A stretch of 64,000 nt of DNA from Druceiella hillmani (lineage: Eukaryota; Arthropoda; Insecta; Lepidoptera; Hepialidae): NCBI GenBank assembly GCA_039881145.1, contig JAYKKI010000008.1, positions 34,110,501 to 34,174,500 on the forward strand, written 5' to 3'. A model generated the notes under the pieces. That model was not told the origin of the DNA. It did not search any database and was given only the letters and a program-made list of their open reading frames with translations. Made by a program: the position numbers and the translations under genes. Positions 11,597 to 23,720 of this stretch are shown piece by piece (position 1 is the stretch's first letter; each line of letters starts with the position of its first letter).

Positions 11597-11639
11597 TTGT
11601 TATGCATTTTTAGGTACTAAACCTAAAAATGCATAACAA
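11597..11639. repeat. 19-bp perfect hairpin
   Basis: The arm 'ttgttatgcatttttaggt' at 11597-11615 is exactly complementary to 11621-11639, with a five-base loop (actaa). It is not followed by a T-run characteristic of any known terminator in eukaryotes. It could be the scar of a foldback element or a small structured RNA; there is no further evidence. Confidence 0.85.
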
Positions 11640-11894
11640 CTAGATAGTTGCCTAGTGTGTCAAAATTTCTAAATTTATTTTGAAGTGTATTTTTTAATAA
11701 TTAAACTCAAAAAAGAGATCTGGTCAATACTTAAAGAGGTAGTAAGTTAGAAAATGCTAGTAAATTGTAATTAAAGATTTGCAAAATTGATGAAGTCTTT
11801 TGTGCCTTGGCATGAAAACATAATTTAATCGTGATTTCGATCTAAACAGGGTTGTCTTATTTTTTGTTGACGACTCGTTACATTATTTAATACA

Positions 11895-12115
11895 AAGAGC
11901 TCATGGTCACTTGCCTTCGGCAACTGCCAAGACGTCCTTGTTTTGTCTTCTTCCACTGGCGTGGGAGAAACAGGAACAACTACCGGCTGCGGTTTATCGC
12001 GAGACCACTACCGACTGGCGGGATATGATTTATACTTTAAGTGATCAGAAAACGGACTTCGATAGAGATGTGCCTAAGATTATTGGTTCGGGGATCTCTT
12101 GAAATAATCTGCCCA
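11895..12115. other. Isolated GC-richer island, function unknown
   Basis: This stretch is visibly richer in GC than the flanks. It keeps an open plus-strand frame from 11911 to 12102 (start ATGCCAAGACG..., in effect a 63-codon frame), and the other frames stay mostly open too. I do not recognise any protein. It has no second copy that I can find in the window, unlike modules M1-M3. It could be an exon, a regulatory element or a piece of a foreign repeat. Confidence 0.4.
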
Positions 12116-13744
12116 CTTTGTGCTTTGACTCATAATCATTCAGACACTCACAGTTTTTTTATCATTTCTGTAGGGATAAGTGTAAAACATTTAAGAAATA
12201 AAAGGCGTCAACATTTTCAGGGATATCTATATTTTAGGTCTATTAAATTTTTTTTTTGTCTAAAAAATCCATTTTCACCATATAATGTGAAAACGATTAA
12301 AAATATTTTTATAGTTAAAGATTAGATATGAAAAATAAGTATGCCTTTTAAATTCATGCGCCGTGTAGATTCATGTTGCATGACGTAGGCCATTAGTGTT
12401 TTGAGACAAAAAAAAAGTGTTTAAAGTTTTAACTTTCGTTTACAGCATAATAAGTAAAGCGTAATAAGTAATATTATGCTAATTATAACTTAGCCATTTA
12501 AAAGTCATGTAATTTCCTGGTTATTGTTGACATACCTCTATTTTAATCATGTAAAATTTCCAAGTTTCTTCTGTTTTTTCAAGGAATCACTGAGCTGATT
12601 AAGGGTGTAGAATCTAATACATTCACAATTCATCTGTTTGTGTATTTTAATTTTAACACGAAATCTTGAGGTTGTGTATATTCATAAGAATGGAATATTT
12701 CATCAAGAGAAAAAATTTAATGTATTTTATGGGAAGTTATAGCTTTTTTCCTCTTACGTTCAAATTTGTTTATTTTTTACGTTGTAATTTATATTTATCT
12801 AAAATTTAGTTCAAAAATAATACTATTTTTAAATAATTTAAGGAAGATGCACATCACATTTTTTAATCTCTCATCGTGACAAACAAATATGAGACGAATG
12901 TGTTGAATTTTTTGAAAAAGACAGTTTTCTTGCATACATAAAGTATCGTTTTTGTACATTTTCTGTCGATTAATAACTGAAAATCAAAATCTAAAATAAT
13001 ATCGTACTACTGGAAATATTTTTCTGACTATGATACAAAAATGTTCGAATGGACTTGAATCTAGTCGTTTTGTCGATCAGTATTTTAAATTTTTAGCACG
13101 TTTTTGTATCTAAGATGCATGAAAATCGTCCCTGGGTACAGTAGTCTTAACTAAGATAATTTTTTCTTTAATAGATAGAGGATAAAAATCAGCATATAAT
13201 TATGAATATATTTCAGACGACTTTCTACATCGTTATGTTAGTATTTCGTCGTATTTATCGTTAAATATAAACAACCCAAAAGCTTTACGATTTTTTCAAC
13301 AATAATTTCCTTTATTACTTTAACCGTTTCTTCTATAAAGTCAACCTTTGCAATTATTGTTAATACTTATGCTTCCCATTCCTCTCAAACGAATGCAAAT
13401 ACCGCATACGAGTAATACAATACAATAACCCTATGTAATGATGACAATAGTACACTACGTAATGCTCTAAACATGACTCATTTGTATGCAGCTTGTTTGA
13501 AATGAATAAGACTCGCATTTGTAAATCACGAGGAGATGCTTACAAAAGTGCCTACTGGTTTCGAGCTCGCTATACACTTGAGCACATATTACGTTCGTAA
13601 CGTTTACATTGTCAGGCGTTATTTTCAAAAGGAAAATGAAGCACGCTCATAAGTTTGGTACGTTTCAGGGAAGAGGTTTCCAAAATAATATTATTATTGT
13701 ATCAAATTTGTAAGACAACGTTCACCAACTTCCTGCATCTTAAT
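12116..13744. other. AT-rich stretch, nothing recognised
   Basis: No recognised gene, RNA or repeat. Composition returns to the AT-rich background. Confidence 0.4.
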
Positions 13745-13965
13745 AGCTTGTTTCATTTAATGAATGCTTAATAACAAACGCGTATTTGTTAAAGATTTCT
13801 AAGGCATTGTATTATAAGCAAACATCCGGTTCGCATGTACACCGAAGCATTTTGCGGTCATAATTTAATACATTCTGAGTAAGTTTATGCGGAAGATTGT
13901 AGAGAAGTTCCGTTTCTAGCTAACGGGCTTAGTGTGAGGGTCCTTCTTGAATATATATACATCAG
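13745..13965. repeat. Backbone block S, copy 1
   Basis: Matches 51090-51290. Shared segments are 'gatttctaag.aattgtattataagcaaacat', 'acatgta.accgaa' and 'cataatttaatacat'. In both copies the block is followed after a short distance by a TA-rich run (13950 and 51290). It is non-coding and belongs to the duplicated backbone. Confidence 0.8.
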
Positions 13966-14676
13966 CGAGATGAGTTACTTAAGATGCTTACGGGAGGTAA
14001 TGAAAATCGTTTTTAAGGAGGGAAAAAACTTGGTACGTGGTAGATACTTGAATAAGTAAGAAATATCATTTTCATTTGTTTACTGCTTTGAAACCTTAAA
14101 ATTAATGAAATTAAATTGAATTTTCATATAACGTTTGGTTGTTTGGTATATAACGGTGTCTCCATGAGTTATTAGATATAAAAATTAGTTTCTTGAAAAT
14201 AACCTCCTTAGATATAATTTATGTATACATAATTTTATCGGCATTACAAAAATATGTCGCTTCCGTTATATCGCTAATAGTATTCGATAAATTTATATTT
14301 TCCTATTTTCAAGCCCAATATATACCCAAATAATTTACCCAATTTTTTTTAATATTCATGTAACAATTCAAGAAGAGATAATTAAAGCTATTTGTTATCG
14401 TGTCTTGCATCATTTGAAAAGGATTTTTATAAGTAATATCAAAATTTAATATTCTCATTTTTCAATTATATATTTAAAAATATATATTAAAAAATATGTA
14501 AAAATGTACGAATATGCCGTCTTGTTTCCGAAACCACTGAGCCAAAAAATATAAACAAAATGTTCGGTGAAATTTGTACTAAAAGATTATAAGAAAACTA
14601 TTGCGATAATATTAGATCTTTTTAGTTTCTAAATATGCGCCATATTTTCACAAAAAATAATAATACATTGAAATAT

Positions 14677-14881
14677 CTACAATTAAATGAAACTACGTGA
14701 TGTAGTATTATTTCTACTTTCTTTAAGTTCTTTACAACGAGCTAGCTTTTTCTAATAACCCACCTGAAGATGTTGCGATACAATGAAACCTAGCTCGTGG
14801 TAAACAACTTAAAGAAAGTAGAAAAATACTACATCACGTAGTTTCATTTAATTGTGAATAATGAATTTCTACTAATTTTCA
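14677..14881. mobile_element. Hammerhead-bearing palindromic element, copy A
   Basis: The outer parts are inverted repeats: 'caattaaatgaaactacgtg' on the left is mirrored by 'cacgtagtttcatttaattg' on the right. The right arm carries the hammerhead-like segment; the left arm lacks its inner part, so the palindrome is asymmetric. A 12-bp direct repeat, ACATTGAAATAT, lies at 14665-14676 and again at 14882-14893, immediately flanking the element. This looks like a target-site duplication and fits a single insertion event. No protein is encoded. A relation to Penelope-like retroelements is suggested by the hammerhead motif; it remains inference. Confidence 0.7.
14755..14805 (+). ncRNA. Hammerhead-like motif, copy A (degenerate)
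   Basis: The core CTGAAGA at 14764-14770 and GAAA at 14785-14788 are intact. Stem I pairs CCAC with GTGG (14797-14800). Stem II (GTTGC/ACAAT) has one mismatch and one wobble. The stem III/cleavage segment reads CCTAGCTC instead of CCTAGGTC, which breaks one stem III pair, so activity is doubtful. Confidence 0.5.
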
Positions 14882-14991
14882 ACATTGAAATATGTTTATG
14901 CTTGGAAAAAAATTAATAGTGGTTAATAGTTTGGTAGAAATACTTTCTAATATTTACAAGTTCTGAAATGTGTACGGAACCCTTGTAGTGC

Positions 14992-15098
<107 letters not shown>

Positions 15099-15602
15099 AA
15101 TTTTGAAGCTGTATTTTTTCCTGAACAATGTTTCATTTTGAATAGAAATAACAATGTAAATTTAGAAATACGGCAACCGAGTTCAGAATTGATACAATGT
15201 AAGCAATCTAAAGCAAAATGTGTGTGTCAATCGTACATATTTCAATTTCGTTACGACATAACATTATTTGCTGCAAATACGTTGCTATTACATTTCGCCT
15301 TGTACTAGTGAGCGAGAAATAGATCATATGTGGAAAACACACTGGAGCTACAGAACTTGGCATAATAATTATTGGATGGTGATGTTGTAGATTCAGATTA
15401 GTCAATATATACAGCGACATTATTTAAATAGTTGCAAAATATCGAAGTGGGCAAAGTATTATATTATATTAAAACAAATATTCATACTTCCCAGCGTAAA
15501 TTACCCAATTTTAGGTACTGTCACTCCAGGTAAAAACATTTAAAAAATATTATAGAGAAATATTTTTTTTTAAACAAAAAGTATCATGTTTTTAAAAATG
15601 TA

Positions 15603-15638
15603 CATATATATATATATATATTATATATATATATTATA

Positions 15639-15724
<86 letters not shown>
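15603..15724. repeat. (TA)n microsatellite, left of Tigger
   Basis: A TA tract that ends two bases before the left end of the Tigger element. Together with the tract at 17951-18026 it probably formed one microsatellite before the insertion. The stretch from 15096 to 15602 holds nothing recognised. Confidence 0.95.
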
Positions 15725-15726
<2 letters not shown>

Positions 15727-15729
<3 letters not shown>

Positions 15730-15752
15730 TCAAAATCTGTTATAACGACATC
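15727..15752 (+). repeat. Tigger terminal inverted repeat, left
   Basis: Starts CAGTCAAAATC and ends GACATC. It pairs with the right terminal repeat at 17924-17949 with five mismatches in 26 positions. Confidence 0.88.
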
Positions 15753-15965
15753 AAAGGGACTACTCATATTTAGTCGTAAAAACCGATAGTCGTAACAAGC
15801 GATGATGTTTTCGAGAAAGTATTAATGGTATTATTGAATGTGGATTCTCTAAGTACCTACATATTGATCCATAGGTATTAATAGGAAAAATATATTTATG
15901 TACAAAATTAAACTACATTTTTTTATTTCACATAAGACCTATAATATAAAAGAACAATATGTATA

Positions 15966-17480
15966 TTACTTTTCTGTATGCATGAAATCTGTAATTTTAG
16001 TCTGTTTGGAACACTTCTGTCGTTCATACATATTTTGTAATTCACGTTGGATTTTAATTAGCGTATCGTCATATTTGGTCTGGATGTGGAACTGTTCATT
16101 GAGAAGAACAATCTTTCGTAAAACACTACCAGCATTGAGACCATCATTTAAAGTTGGCACTGTAAATTGTTCTTTAGAGTCTTCCTGTTCGTCATCTTCC
16201 TCTTGAACTTCTCGTATAATATCATCCTCCGTAGCTGGTGTACAAATTGCAATAGAGTTATCTACATCAATGATCTCCTCTGCTTCAGTAGTAGATAAAG
16301 CAGGGCGTAAATTTTGGGCTAATTGAGCCAAAGAAATATCGTCCTCTTCATCATCATCAGTCACATTATCTGAGGATATTGTTACGAGGTCTTTAAAACC
16401 AGCATGCCTAAAGCAGTTAGCTATAGTGTTTTGTGTAACTTTTTCCCATGCTTCTGATATCATCAAGATGGCATCAAGAACCGTAAAGGTTTTCTGGTCG
16501 TTAGTGTCAAGGTTTTGTATTAACTTTAACACTTGTAGTCTTCTATAATGATATTTTAAACATCTTATTATACCTTGGTCCATAGGTTGCAGTACAGACG
16601 TAACATTTGCTGGTAAGAACACAAGTTTAATGCATTTCAGATTAGTAACAGCCGGATGAGCAGGACAATTATCAACCAAAAGTAGAATTTTCTTTTTGTT
16701 TGCTTTTAATTCAGCGTCCCAGTTTGATAACCATATTTTAAAAATTTCCGATGTCATTCATGACTTCATATTGTTTTCATACGTTACCGGCAGTGAGCGA
16801 ATGTTTTTAAAGCATCTTGGTTTCTTAGATTTGCCAATAACTAAAAGTTTTCTTTTACAGGATCCTGTCATATTTGCTACAACCATGATCTTTAGTCTCG
16901 TCTTGGACATTTTTCCCCCAGAACAATTCTCTCCTTTGAACTTTAAAGTCTTATCTGGTGTCATATTGTAAAAAAATCCGATTTCGTCTACGTTAAAAAT
17001 ATCAACTGGTCCGTTGCCTTCGTATAATGTAGGCCACTTTTGCGTCATCCATTCTTCTACCGCATTTTTATCAACTAGCAGCTTCACCACTCATTTTTCC
17101 GCCGACAATACCATGCCGAGCCCGGAAACGTTGAATCCAACTAAACGAGCAAATGAAATCTTCACCAAAACGCTGCGCAAAATCGTTAGCTTTTTGTTGA
17201 AGAATTGGTCCGTTTATTGGCACATTATTAGTCCTTTGATATTTAAACCACTTTAACAAAGCTTCCTCAATCTTCGTAAGCTTCATTGGCTCGTTTCATT
17301 TCCAAAAAATTGTTGCCATAAGGCAATTGAATTTTTTCCCTCTCTTTCCAAATGGTTGAAATTGTCGAGTGTGGTACACCATATTTCTTCGCTAAGTCTG
17401 TTTGGAATTTCATTTTCTAGCTTTGACACAATACGCGATTTTTCTTCGATATTAATTCGTTTTCTTTTTCTTTGCGACAT
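15966..17480 (-). pseudogene. Tigger-like transposase (CENP-B/DDE family), broken
   Basis: Read on the minus strand, the protein starts MSQRKRKRINIEEK (17480) with the CENP-B-type helix-turn-helix, which is disturbed by a frameshift near 17400. Next comes the second DNA-binding domain with LLKWFKYQRTNNVPI and WIQRFRARHGI (about 17250-17110). A frameshift at about 17075 leads into the DDE domain: IFNVDEIGFFYNM (first Asp), LLLVDNCPAHP (second Asp), and LPANVTSVLQPMDQGII (third acid, an Asp as usual in Tigger). A TGA at about 16758 interrupts the domain between NNMKS and MTSEIF with no frame change, probably a mutated Trp codon. The C-terminal part is acidic (DDDEEDD and EEDDEQED). At least two frameshifts and one nonsense codon make it inactive. 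The decay is light for this window, so insertion is relatively recent. Confidence 0.93.
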
Positions 17481-17923
17481 GCTAACAATTTCACAAATAA
17501 CTCCACAATATGTTTTGGTGCGTCTTGTGTACAGATATGTAACAAACTGACTGAGACACGAAGAAGCGTGCTTTTATTACTGTTACTACTCTACTGCATG
17601 CACGTGTTTTGTTTCTAAGAATTACAAAAGACCCTACACTTTTTGTTTACTTTTGCGATTAACCAGTTGTTTACTTTTGCGATTAACCAGATCTGTATGC
17701 CAGATGTGGATACCTATTCAAATTGTTTACTATACAGCTTAGTAGAAATTCAGCTGGTCGTTCTAACAGACATATTTCTCCAAAAATACTAGTTAAATGT
17801 AGTCGCTTAAAGAGGTATGTCGTAATAAGCAATGTCTAAAAACAATGTTTTGATGAGGCGATCGTATAACATTCAGCCGGGACCATTGATTTTGGTTAAT
17901 ATAACCGGTATGTTGTTCTAAAC

Positions 17924-17947
17924 GATGTCGCTATAAACGGTTTTCAC

Positions 17948-17949
<2 letters not shown>
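17924..17949 (-). repeat. Tigger terminal inverted repeat, right
   Basis: Reads ...GGTTTTCACTG on the plus strand, which is CAGTGAAAACC on the minus strand, matching the left end. Confidence 0.88.
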
Positions 17950-17950
<1 letters not shown>

Positions 17951-17999
<49 letters not shown>

Positions 18000-18026
18000 G
18001 ATATATATATATAAGCTATATATCTA
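17951..18026. repeat. (TA)n microsatellite, right of Tigger
   Basis: A TA tract starting directly after the Tigger right end, probably the other half of the target microsatellite. Confidence 0.95.
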
Positions 18027-18384
18027 GAATATAACAACCTGTGTTTGCGTCTATTAGAATCCACCTTCGTGATTTTGTCAACTGTCACTGCGAAAGTTTC
18101 TTAACGTTTGTAGTAACAGTCTTTCATAAACTTCGTGGTGATTTTCACTTTATTTCATCAAAAATGAGTAGCTTTCTTTCAGGATGTTAGAGAAAAATTG
18201 GAAAGGTTAATGGAAAACTTTTATGTAAAAGGGACTAGCCATTTCTTAAGCCCTAATGTAAGCAAAGCACTCATTAACACTATATTTTAATTAATGTTTT
18301 TTTAATCTGATATATTACATTCGTTATTTTAAACTAGTGAAAAAAGACTAATGGTAAAGAACGTATATGGAATATAATTAGGAT

Positions 18385-19022
18385 AAACTGATTTTTCTAA
18401 CCGATCATTTGAAAGTTTTACTCACATTTATATTTTAGAATGAGTTACTTTCCAAATGCACTTTCATTATGTATTAAAATTTAATTATGTATTAAGATTT
18501 AACGTATCATATTTACACCAGTTAAAATTTGATGCACTGTGATTTATGCAAGACCTTAATTTTGAAATGAAAAAGAATTCAAAATACGGAGTACGCAGAT
18601 ATTGTGAAAAGAAAAAAAGGAACATTTACTAGGAAAAATGACGCTTTACTATTCACTTAGTTAAATCTGACCAAAATATACTTTCGTAATTGCGCTAATA
18701 ATGGTCGTTATAAATTTAACTTCTCTAAGTGATATAACCACGTAAGTAATAAAAGACCATCTCATGAATTGTGAACTGACCAAATTTTGTAATTCTTAAA
18801 AATTTAATGGTTTTTATTTGAAAAAGACTACTTTTCTGAACTTTCACACTCAAGAAAAAATGTAAAAAATCCAAATTTAGCGTACGCTTAACATAAACTA
18901 AGTACTATGCAGCGTGTTTGGCAAATACCATTTTATTTTTAAAACTATAACGGTACGTGCTTTTCGAATACGCTGCTAGGTTTCACTGATATCACTATGT
19001 AAATCAATGAAATTTTAGTTAA
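18385..19022. repeat. Direct repeat DR1, second copy
   Basis: Matches 1-597 along its length, including the right edge 'atgaaattttagttaa'. It contains a short internal duplication, 'attatgtattaa', which is not in the first copy, and a few extra bases near 18985-19000. The region between 18027 and 18384 holds nothing recognised. Confidence 0.85.
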
Positions 19023-21330
19023 TAAATTATTGGCAATTTATTTCAGTTTGTGGCATTGCATGTTCTTTGGAGGTTCTGTTGCCAAAAATGACACTAATAA
19101 AACAATAATCTTGCGACGTTGTTTGCTTATGGCTTTCGACTAGGTGGCTTCTTTCGAGAAATACACTTACAATCTTTTGCGTTAATTTTATATTTACGGC
19201 ATGAAGTATTAAGCGAAATATAAATTTTGCTTAATATTTCATTACTTTTACGTAATAAGGAAATTTCAATAGTACAATGTTTAATTTTGACTGTTTAGAT
19301 ATTTTTTAATTTTTTATTTCCAGACTTTCCATATTAAAAATAATTGGAGTAATTTCATGTTAATTGCATAAAAAAGTAACCAATTTTAAACTGATTAGCT
19401 ACTTGCTGTCCATTTCATCCTAAAAATGTGCTTAAACGTCTCACTATAATACACGGACAGAACTACAGCTAAAGAACTAAACGCATATGTGCATATGTTT
19501 TGTGGTTTTAAAAATGTATTCACAGTAACGTTATTTTTATACTGAAAATTATTAAGGCTGCGTTGCTATCGATCATAATGGCAATGCTTCGTATGAAAGT
19601 TTGATAACCATGCCTTCTGCGTGTATGCAAAATTTTGTCATTCTTATTTCTCTAACTTTTTTAACCTAGCTTTAATTACTTCGTAATTTTTTTTCATCAC
19701 ATAAAATATATTGAGTGATTAGAAAAGCTTGCGTAGTGATTTAAGCTAGGTATGTAAGCAATCGGGAAATGCAAGCGCGGATTAAAAATAATTTCCGGCC
19801 AGGACTTGCTTCCGTTTTATATTATCCCATTTTATAAATTACTTAATACAGCATAATAAATTTATTCTTTACTTAAATTATATGTGACTTAATGGTATCT
19901 ATGAGATCTACTGCTTCCTTTAAAAAAATTTATGCTAGCATGTAAGATATCGTGTAAAAAATAATTTGAATCTAGAAAAAATTAAACTGATTTGTGAAAA
20001 AATTCATGTCGATTTCAATCATTTTTGACATAAATTTATTTTAAAACTATCCAAATAAATTTAGTAGGAGTATGACCATAATCTAATAATACAGGAAAAT
20101 ATTTTGTTAAAGCGAAACCACTCAAGAATTTTTGAGAATTAACGGTTTTCTCACTAATACATAATCTTGCATGGACACTCACATAAACACATTGAATTAA
20201 AGACTAAGAGGTAATTAATCTTCAAATAATTCTGCTGTCATTAAACAATTTAAAAAAAAACATCTAATTGTTTATCTTATTGAGATATTCATAGATTTAT
20301 TTTAATTTTTTCTTTTGCAGCTTGTATTTATTTATATTAAACGTTTTGAAAACCACCAAACATGTGCATTCGGGACTGTGAATTCTGGCGTTGATATAAA
20401 CAAACGATATAATATATAAATACAATAAAAATCTTCGAAGACCCTGAAAGTTATTTCGCCTGAAAGCCAGAAGGAATCATTTCATACTTCATTTATAAAC
20501 ACTCTAATACCATTTTTATACTTACCTTAGGTGCTTTCATGAATAGTGACGCAAACTAATAAAATTGAAAGTCTAACTATGCCTTCGTTTTAAACTTAAT
20601 GAAATGGAGAAAATAAATTTAGTTTTGTAACCGAACACTTTAAACAATATCAACGCTTCTAAATCGATAAACCTTATTTAGTTTTTAATTCAATTTATGT
20701 ACATGGGGGTGGCTGACTGATAATAATTCCCTTAATGTTTTAATATTTCAAATATTAATAAGGCTCTGTTTGTATTTTTCGCGTTTTTCTGTTTGTGTTT
20801 TTGTTGCAAAAAATTTAACTGTATGAAAATTAGATTACTATAAAGTTGCAATACACATATCTATTTAGTGATAAAAATAAGCATTGAAATGTATCGTTAA
20901 TTATTTATATCTACTTTACATTTAAACGGTTCCGTGATGTAATGGTTGTCACAACTTCTTTATATGCAAAAGTCCGTCAGATCAAAAGATTTACTTTTCT
21001 CAAAACTATTCTCAAACTATTTCTTAATTCAAATATGTACTGTACTCTTTTTAGGTTGATACTTTTTTATTACCCTTTTGATATTTGGATATTCTAAGTA
21101 AACAGATGATTTATTTATTCAAAATTATATGTTGTAAGTAAAAGGAAGAAATAAAAACCTTAATTATTTAACACAGGAAACTAAAAACCGACTCGCTTAA
21201 ATACAAAATATCAGGTTATTCTAATAATACAAAACTATTCATCAAAATTAGGATAACTCGATTATTGTATTGATATTACTGCGCCCTTTATTATTTTTAT
21301 GTATTGAATGGACTGATCCAAAAATTCGTC
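19023..21330. repeat. Backbone blocks e-f-g, copy 2
   Basis: Diverged but colinear with 33880-35300 and 40465-43400. Block e at 19130-19260 shares 'ttcgagaaa.acactcaca' and 'gcttaa.atttcattact' with 40480-40560. Block f at about 19408-19810 shares 'ctaaaa.tg.gcttaaa' and 'attaaggctgcgtt'/'attaaggttgcgtt'. A segment at 20700-20770 shares 'aatatttcccttaat'-like sequence with 43090. No coding potential. Confidence 0.7.
20928..20998 (+). pseudogene. tRNA-Val-like sequence (degenerate), block g copy 2
   Basis: Starts GGTTCCGTGATGTAATGG, like the 5' half of arthropod tRNA-Val, then loses similarity in the T-arm. It lies at the same relative place as the better copy at 43264. It is decayed and not expected to be functional. 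Confidence 0.45.
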
Positions 21331-21577
21331 CAGTAGCAAGTAATATTTTCATATAGCATAATATATTTCGACATACTTCATTTTCCAAACATATTAAATA
21401 CAATTTTAGTATAAAGAAAACTTTTGCTTAGCGCGTGGTCGCGATCGAATAAAAATACGCTTTCACAAACCAAACTATGCTTGAATAAATATATTGAAAC
21501 AAGCTTTTTGCTTTTACGGGGCACAGGTACCGTATTAGGATTCTATACATCTGTATATATATGTGTTTGTGTGTGTG

Positions 21578-21619
<42 letters not shown>

Positions 21620-23150
21620 TGTGTGTGTGTATTTAATTATAAAAACACAAACATTGAGAGTGTGAAAAAAATAAAAGGGAAAGAAAGAACGTAAAACTAG
21701 CATGAAGTGTGTTAGTTATTTGTATTACCATGCGTATACTAAAGGTATTCTTCGTATACTAAAACACAAATTTATTCCTCAACTAAGCAGCATTCACTCT
21801 AAATAAATTATTATAACGAGACAATTGTGTTTGAGAGTGAGGTGAGTGAGGAGGTTATCAGAACGTAATCCGAGGGTTAATCTGAGGCCATGAGCACTTA
21901 ACTCTGCTAATACAGATAGAAGGTAAAATTTACTGTTAACATTATTTAAAAGGTCAAAGAATAAGTAGATTGGGTCAGATAGGTACCTGCATACAGATTA
22001 TGAGTGTTTACTGGTCGTTTCCACTAATACACAGAAATGTGATCAGATTTTCTTAACTTGAATATATAGCAGGTAAATACATTTTGAATACCATTTTTAT
22101 TATTTAAAGCGATTTTAATACAATTCAGATAGCACAAATCCATGTAATCAAGCAAAGGTAGTAGAGTTGTTTAATGTAGATCAATTTAAGTTCTGATTTG
22201 TAAGAAAATTTGAAGTCACTATTATGGCTGTGTTCTTCTGAAAATTTGACAACAGATATCATTAAGTTGTTAGCTACGATTTTGATCAGCGATGGGAAAT
22301 AATAGTTACTTGACATGCTGTTAAGACTGACGACAAATGAGACCTGACATAAAAATTTACTTGTAGTGTTTAAGCAATTTTTTTTATTTTTAAGGTTTTA
22401 TTCTAACCTTGACAAATTTTGCATTGATAATTTTTGATTGCTCATTATCATAAATATTGAAAAAATCGATTTCCAGAAAGTAAAACTTAATAAGATCTCC
22501 TGTCTATTTAATTTGGGACAACAAGTTCTGTAAATATACAACAGTTAATTGACTTGATATAAAGTTGTACACCATACGAACCTTTTGAAGTATAATAATC
22601 TAAAAATGAGACTTTACATTGAAAATAAAATGGTCTAATAGATGTTAATTTTATTTCGGAAGAGCTAATGGACTATACATATGTCGATGTAGTATGCGAA
22701 AAATATCATGTTCGTATATGCGGAAAAAATTGAATTTTTATTCTAATTAAAGTTTGTGTTCGTAAAGTTCTTTTTGACCCGTATAAAATAACTAGTTACA
22801 AAACTTTACACCATTGAGATATTATTTGCATAGAGACGGGCTTGCATGTATTTTAATAATAGCATAATATTAATAATGCATTGTACAGATATTTACAATT
22901 ACGTAGATTATATGGATGCGTGTTCGATCCACGTAGAACCAAAATGTGGTCCAGTGACATTAGATGCGTTAGTCGTTTGTAAGCGTTCGATGTGTATACA
23001 TGTTTTAGCGAATTATGTGGACATTAAAAAATAGCAGTGTATACTAAGATATTGCAAAAATGACAGTAGTAAACTATCAAAATTTAATTTTTTGAAGCTA
23101 AATTTTCTTAATGATTTTAATTTGATATAAAATTTATTTCATTTAGCATT
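21331..23150. other. AT-rich stretch with one TA/TG microsatellite
   Basis: A mixed tract at about 21555-21630 consists of TG repeats flanking (TA)n at 21580-21617. A stretch at about 21836-21890 is slightly less AT-rich. No gene, RNA or duplicated block is recognised. Confidence 0.5.
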
Positions 23151-23720
23151 ATTGCAGCATATTGCTACGAACATTATGGAAATAATGAATCACCGCACTT
23201 GTCAATATCCGATGAACATTTAGGAATATATTTTAATTACAATAATTCATGAAAATATCATGTTATCACAACGTTGGACAATTAAATTAATAACGTAATT
23301 TAAATTATTAAAAACCTTTTTCAATTAAAAGAAGAAAATGTAACTCAAGTCAAAATTGAACTAGTGCTCAAAAACAAAATTTTCTTCTTATTTTCATCTC
23401 ATGGAAAAATATTAATATTTCGAAGTAATTAAAATTAGTACTACACTTGAGATTCTGTACGCCAACTATTTAATGGAAAAATCCTTATAATTTTTAAATA
23501 AAATATAAGCGCTTTGATGAGATAATTAAATATATAAAAGTCTATTTTTTGGAACGCTCAAAGTTAAAAGTAGACACCATGTGAAACGGTCTACATTAAT
23601 TATAGTTTTTTTATCTGCCTAACGTTCGCTAACATATTTCTGCTCAATTTATTTTGCAGTAAAAATTATTAAATTTCAATAATACTTAGTAACTCATATT
23701 TAATTAAATATTATACTTCC
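23150..23720. repeat. Backbone block h, copy 2
   Basis: Matches 43720-44300. Shared segments are 'atattgctacgaacatt' (23160 and 43730), 'gtaactca.gtcaaaat' (23340 and 43910) and 'atatttctgctcaattt'/'atatttctgcttaattt' (23634 and 44260). Non-coding. Confidence 0.75.

Larger units (their letters stand above)
15727..17949 (-). mobile_element. Tigger/pogo-type DNA transposon, near full length
   Basis: The element begins with CAGTCAAAATCTGTTATAAC and ends with the imperfect reverse complement of the same sequence; 21 of the first 26 bases match between ends. Subterminal repeats of the 'gtcgtaataagc' kind, typical of Tigger elements, lie inside both ends. Length (2223 bp) is normal for the group. 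The transposase gene runs on the minus strand. The flanks are TA repeat on both sides, as expected for an element that inserts at TA, although the dinucleotide directly next to each end now reads CA. The transposase is broken, so the copy is non-autonomous today. Confidence 0.92.

Noticed and set aside
22910..22950. T-arm-like hairpin 'cgtgttcgatccacg'
   Set aside because: A 4-bp stem with a TTCGATC loop is suggestive of a tRNA, but there is no D-arm, anticodon arm or acceptor stem around it.
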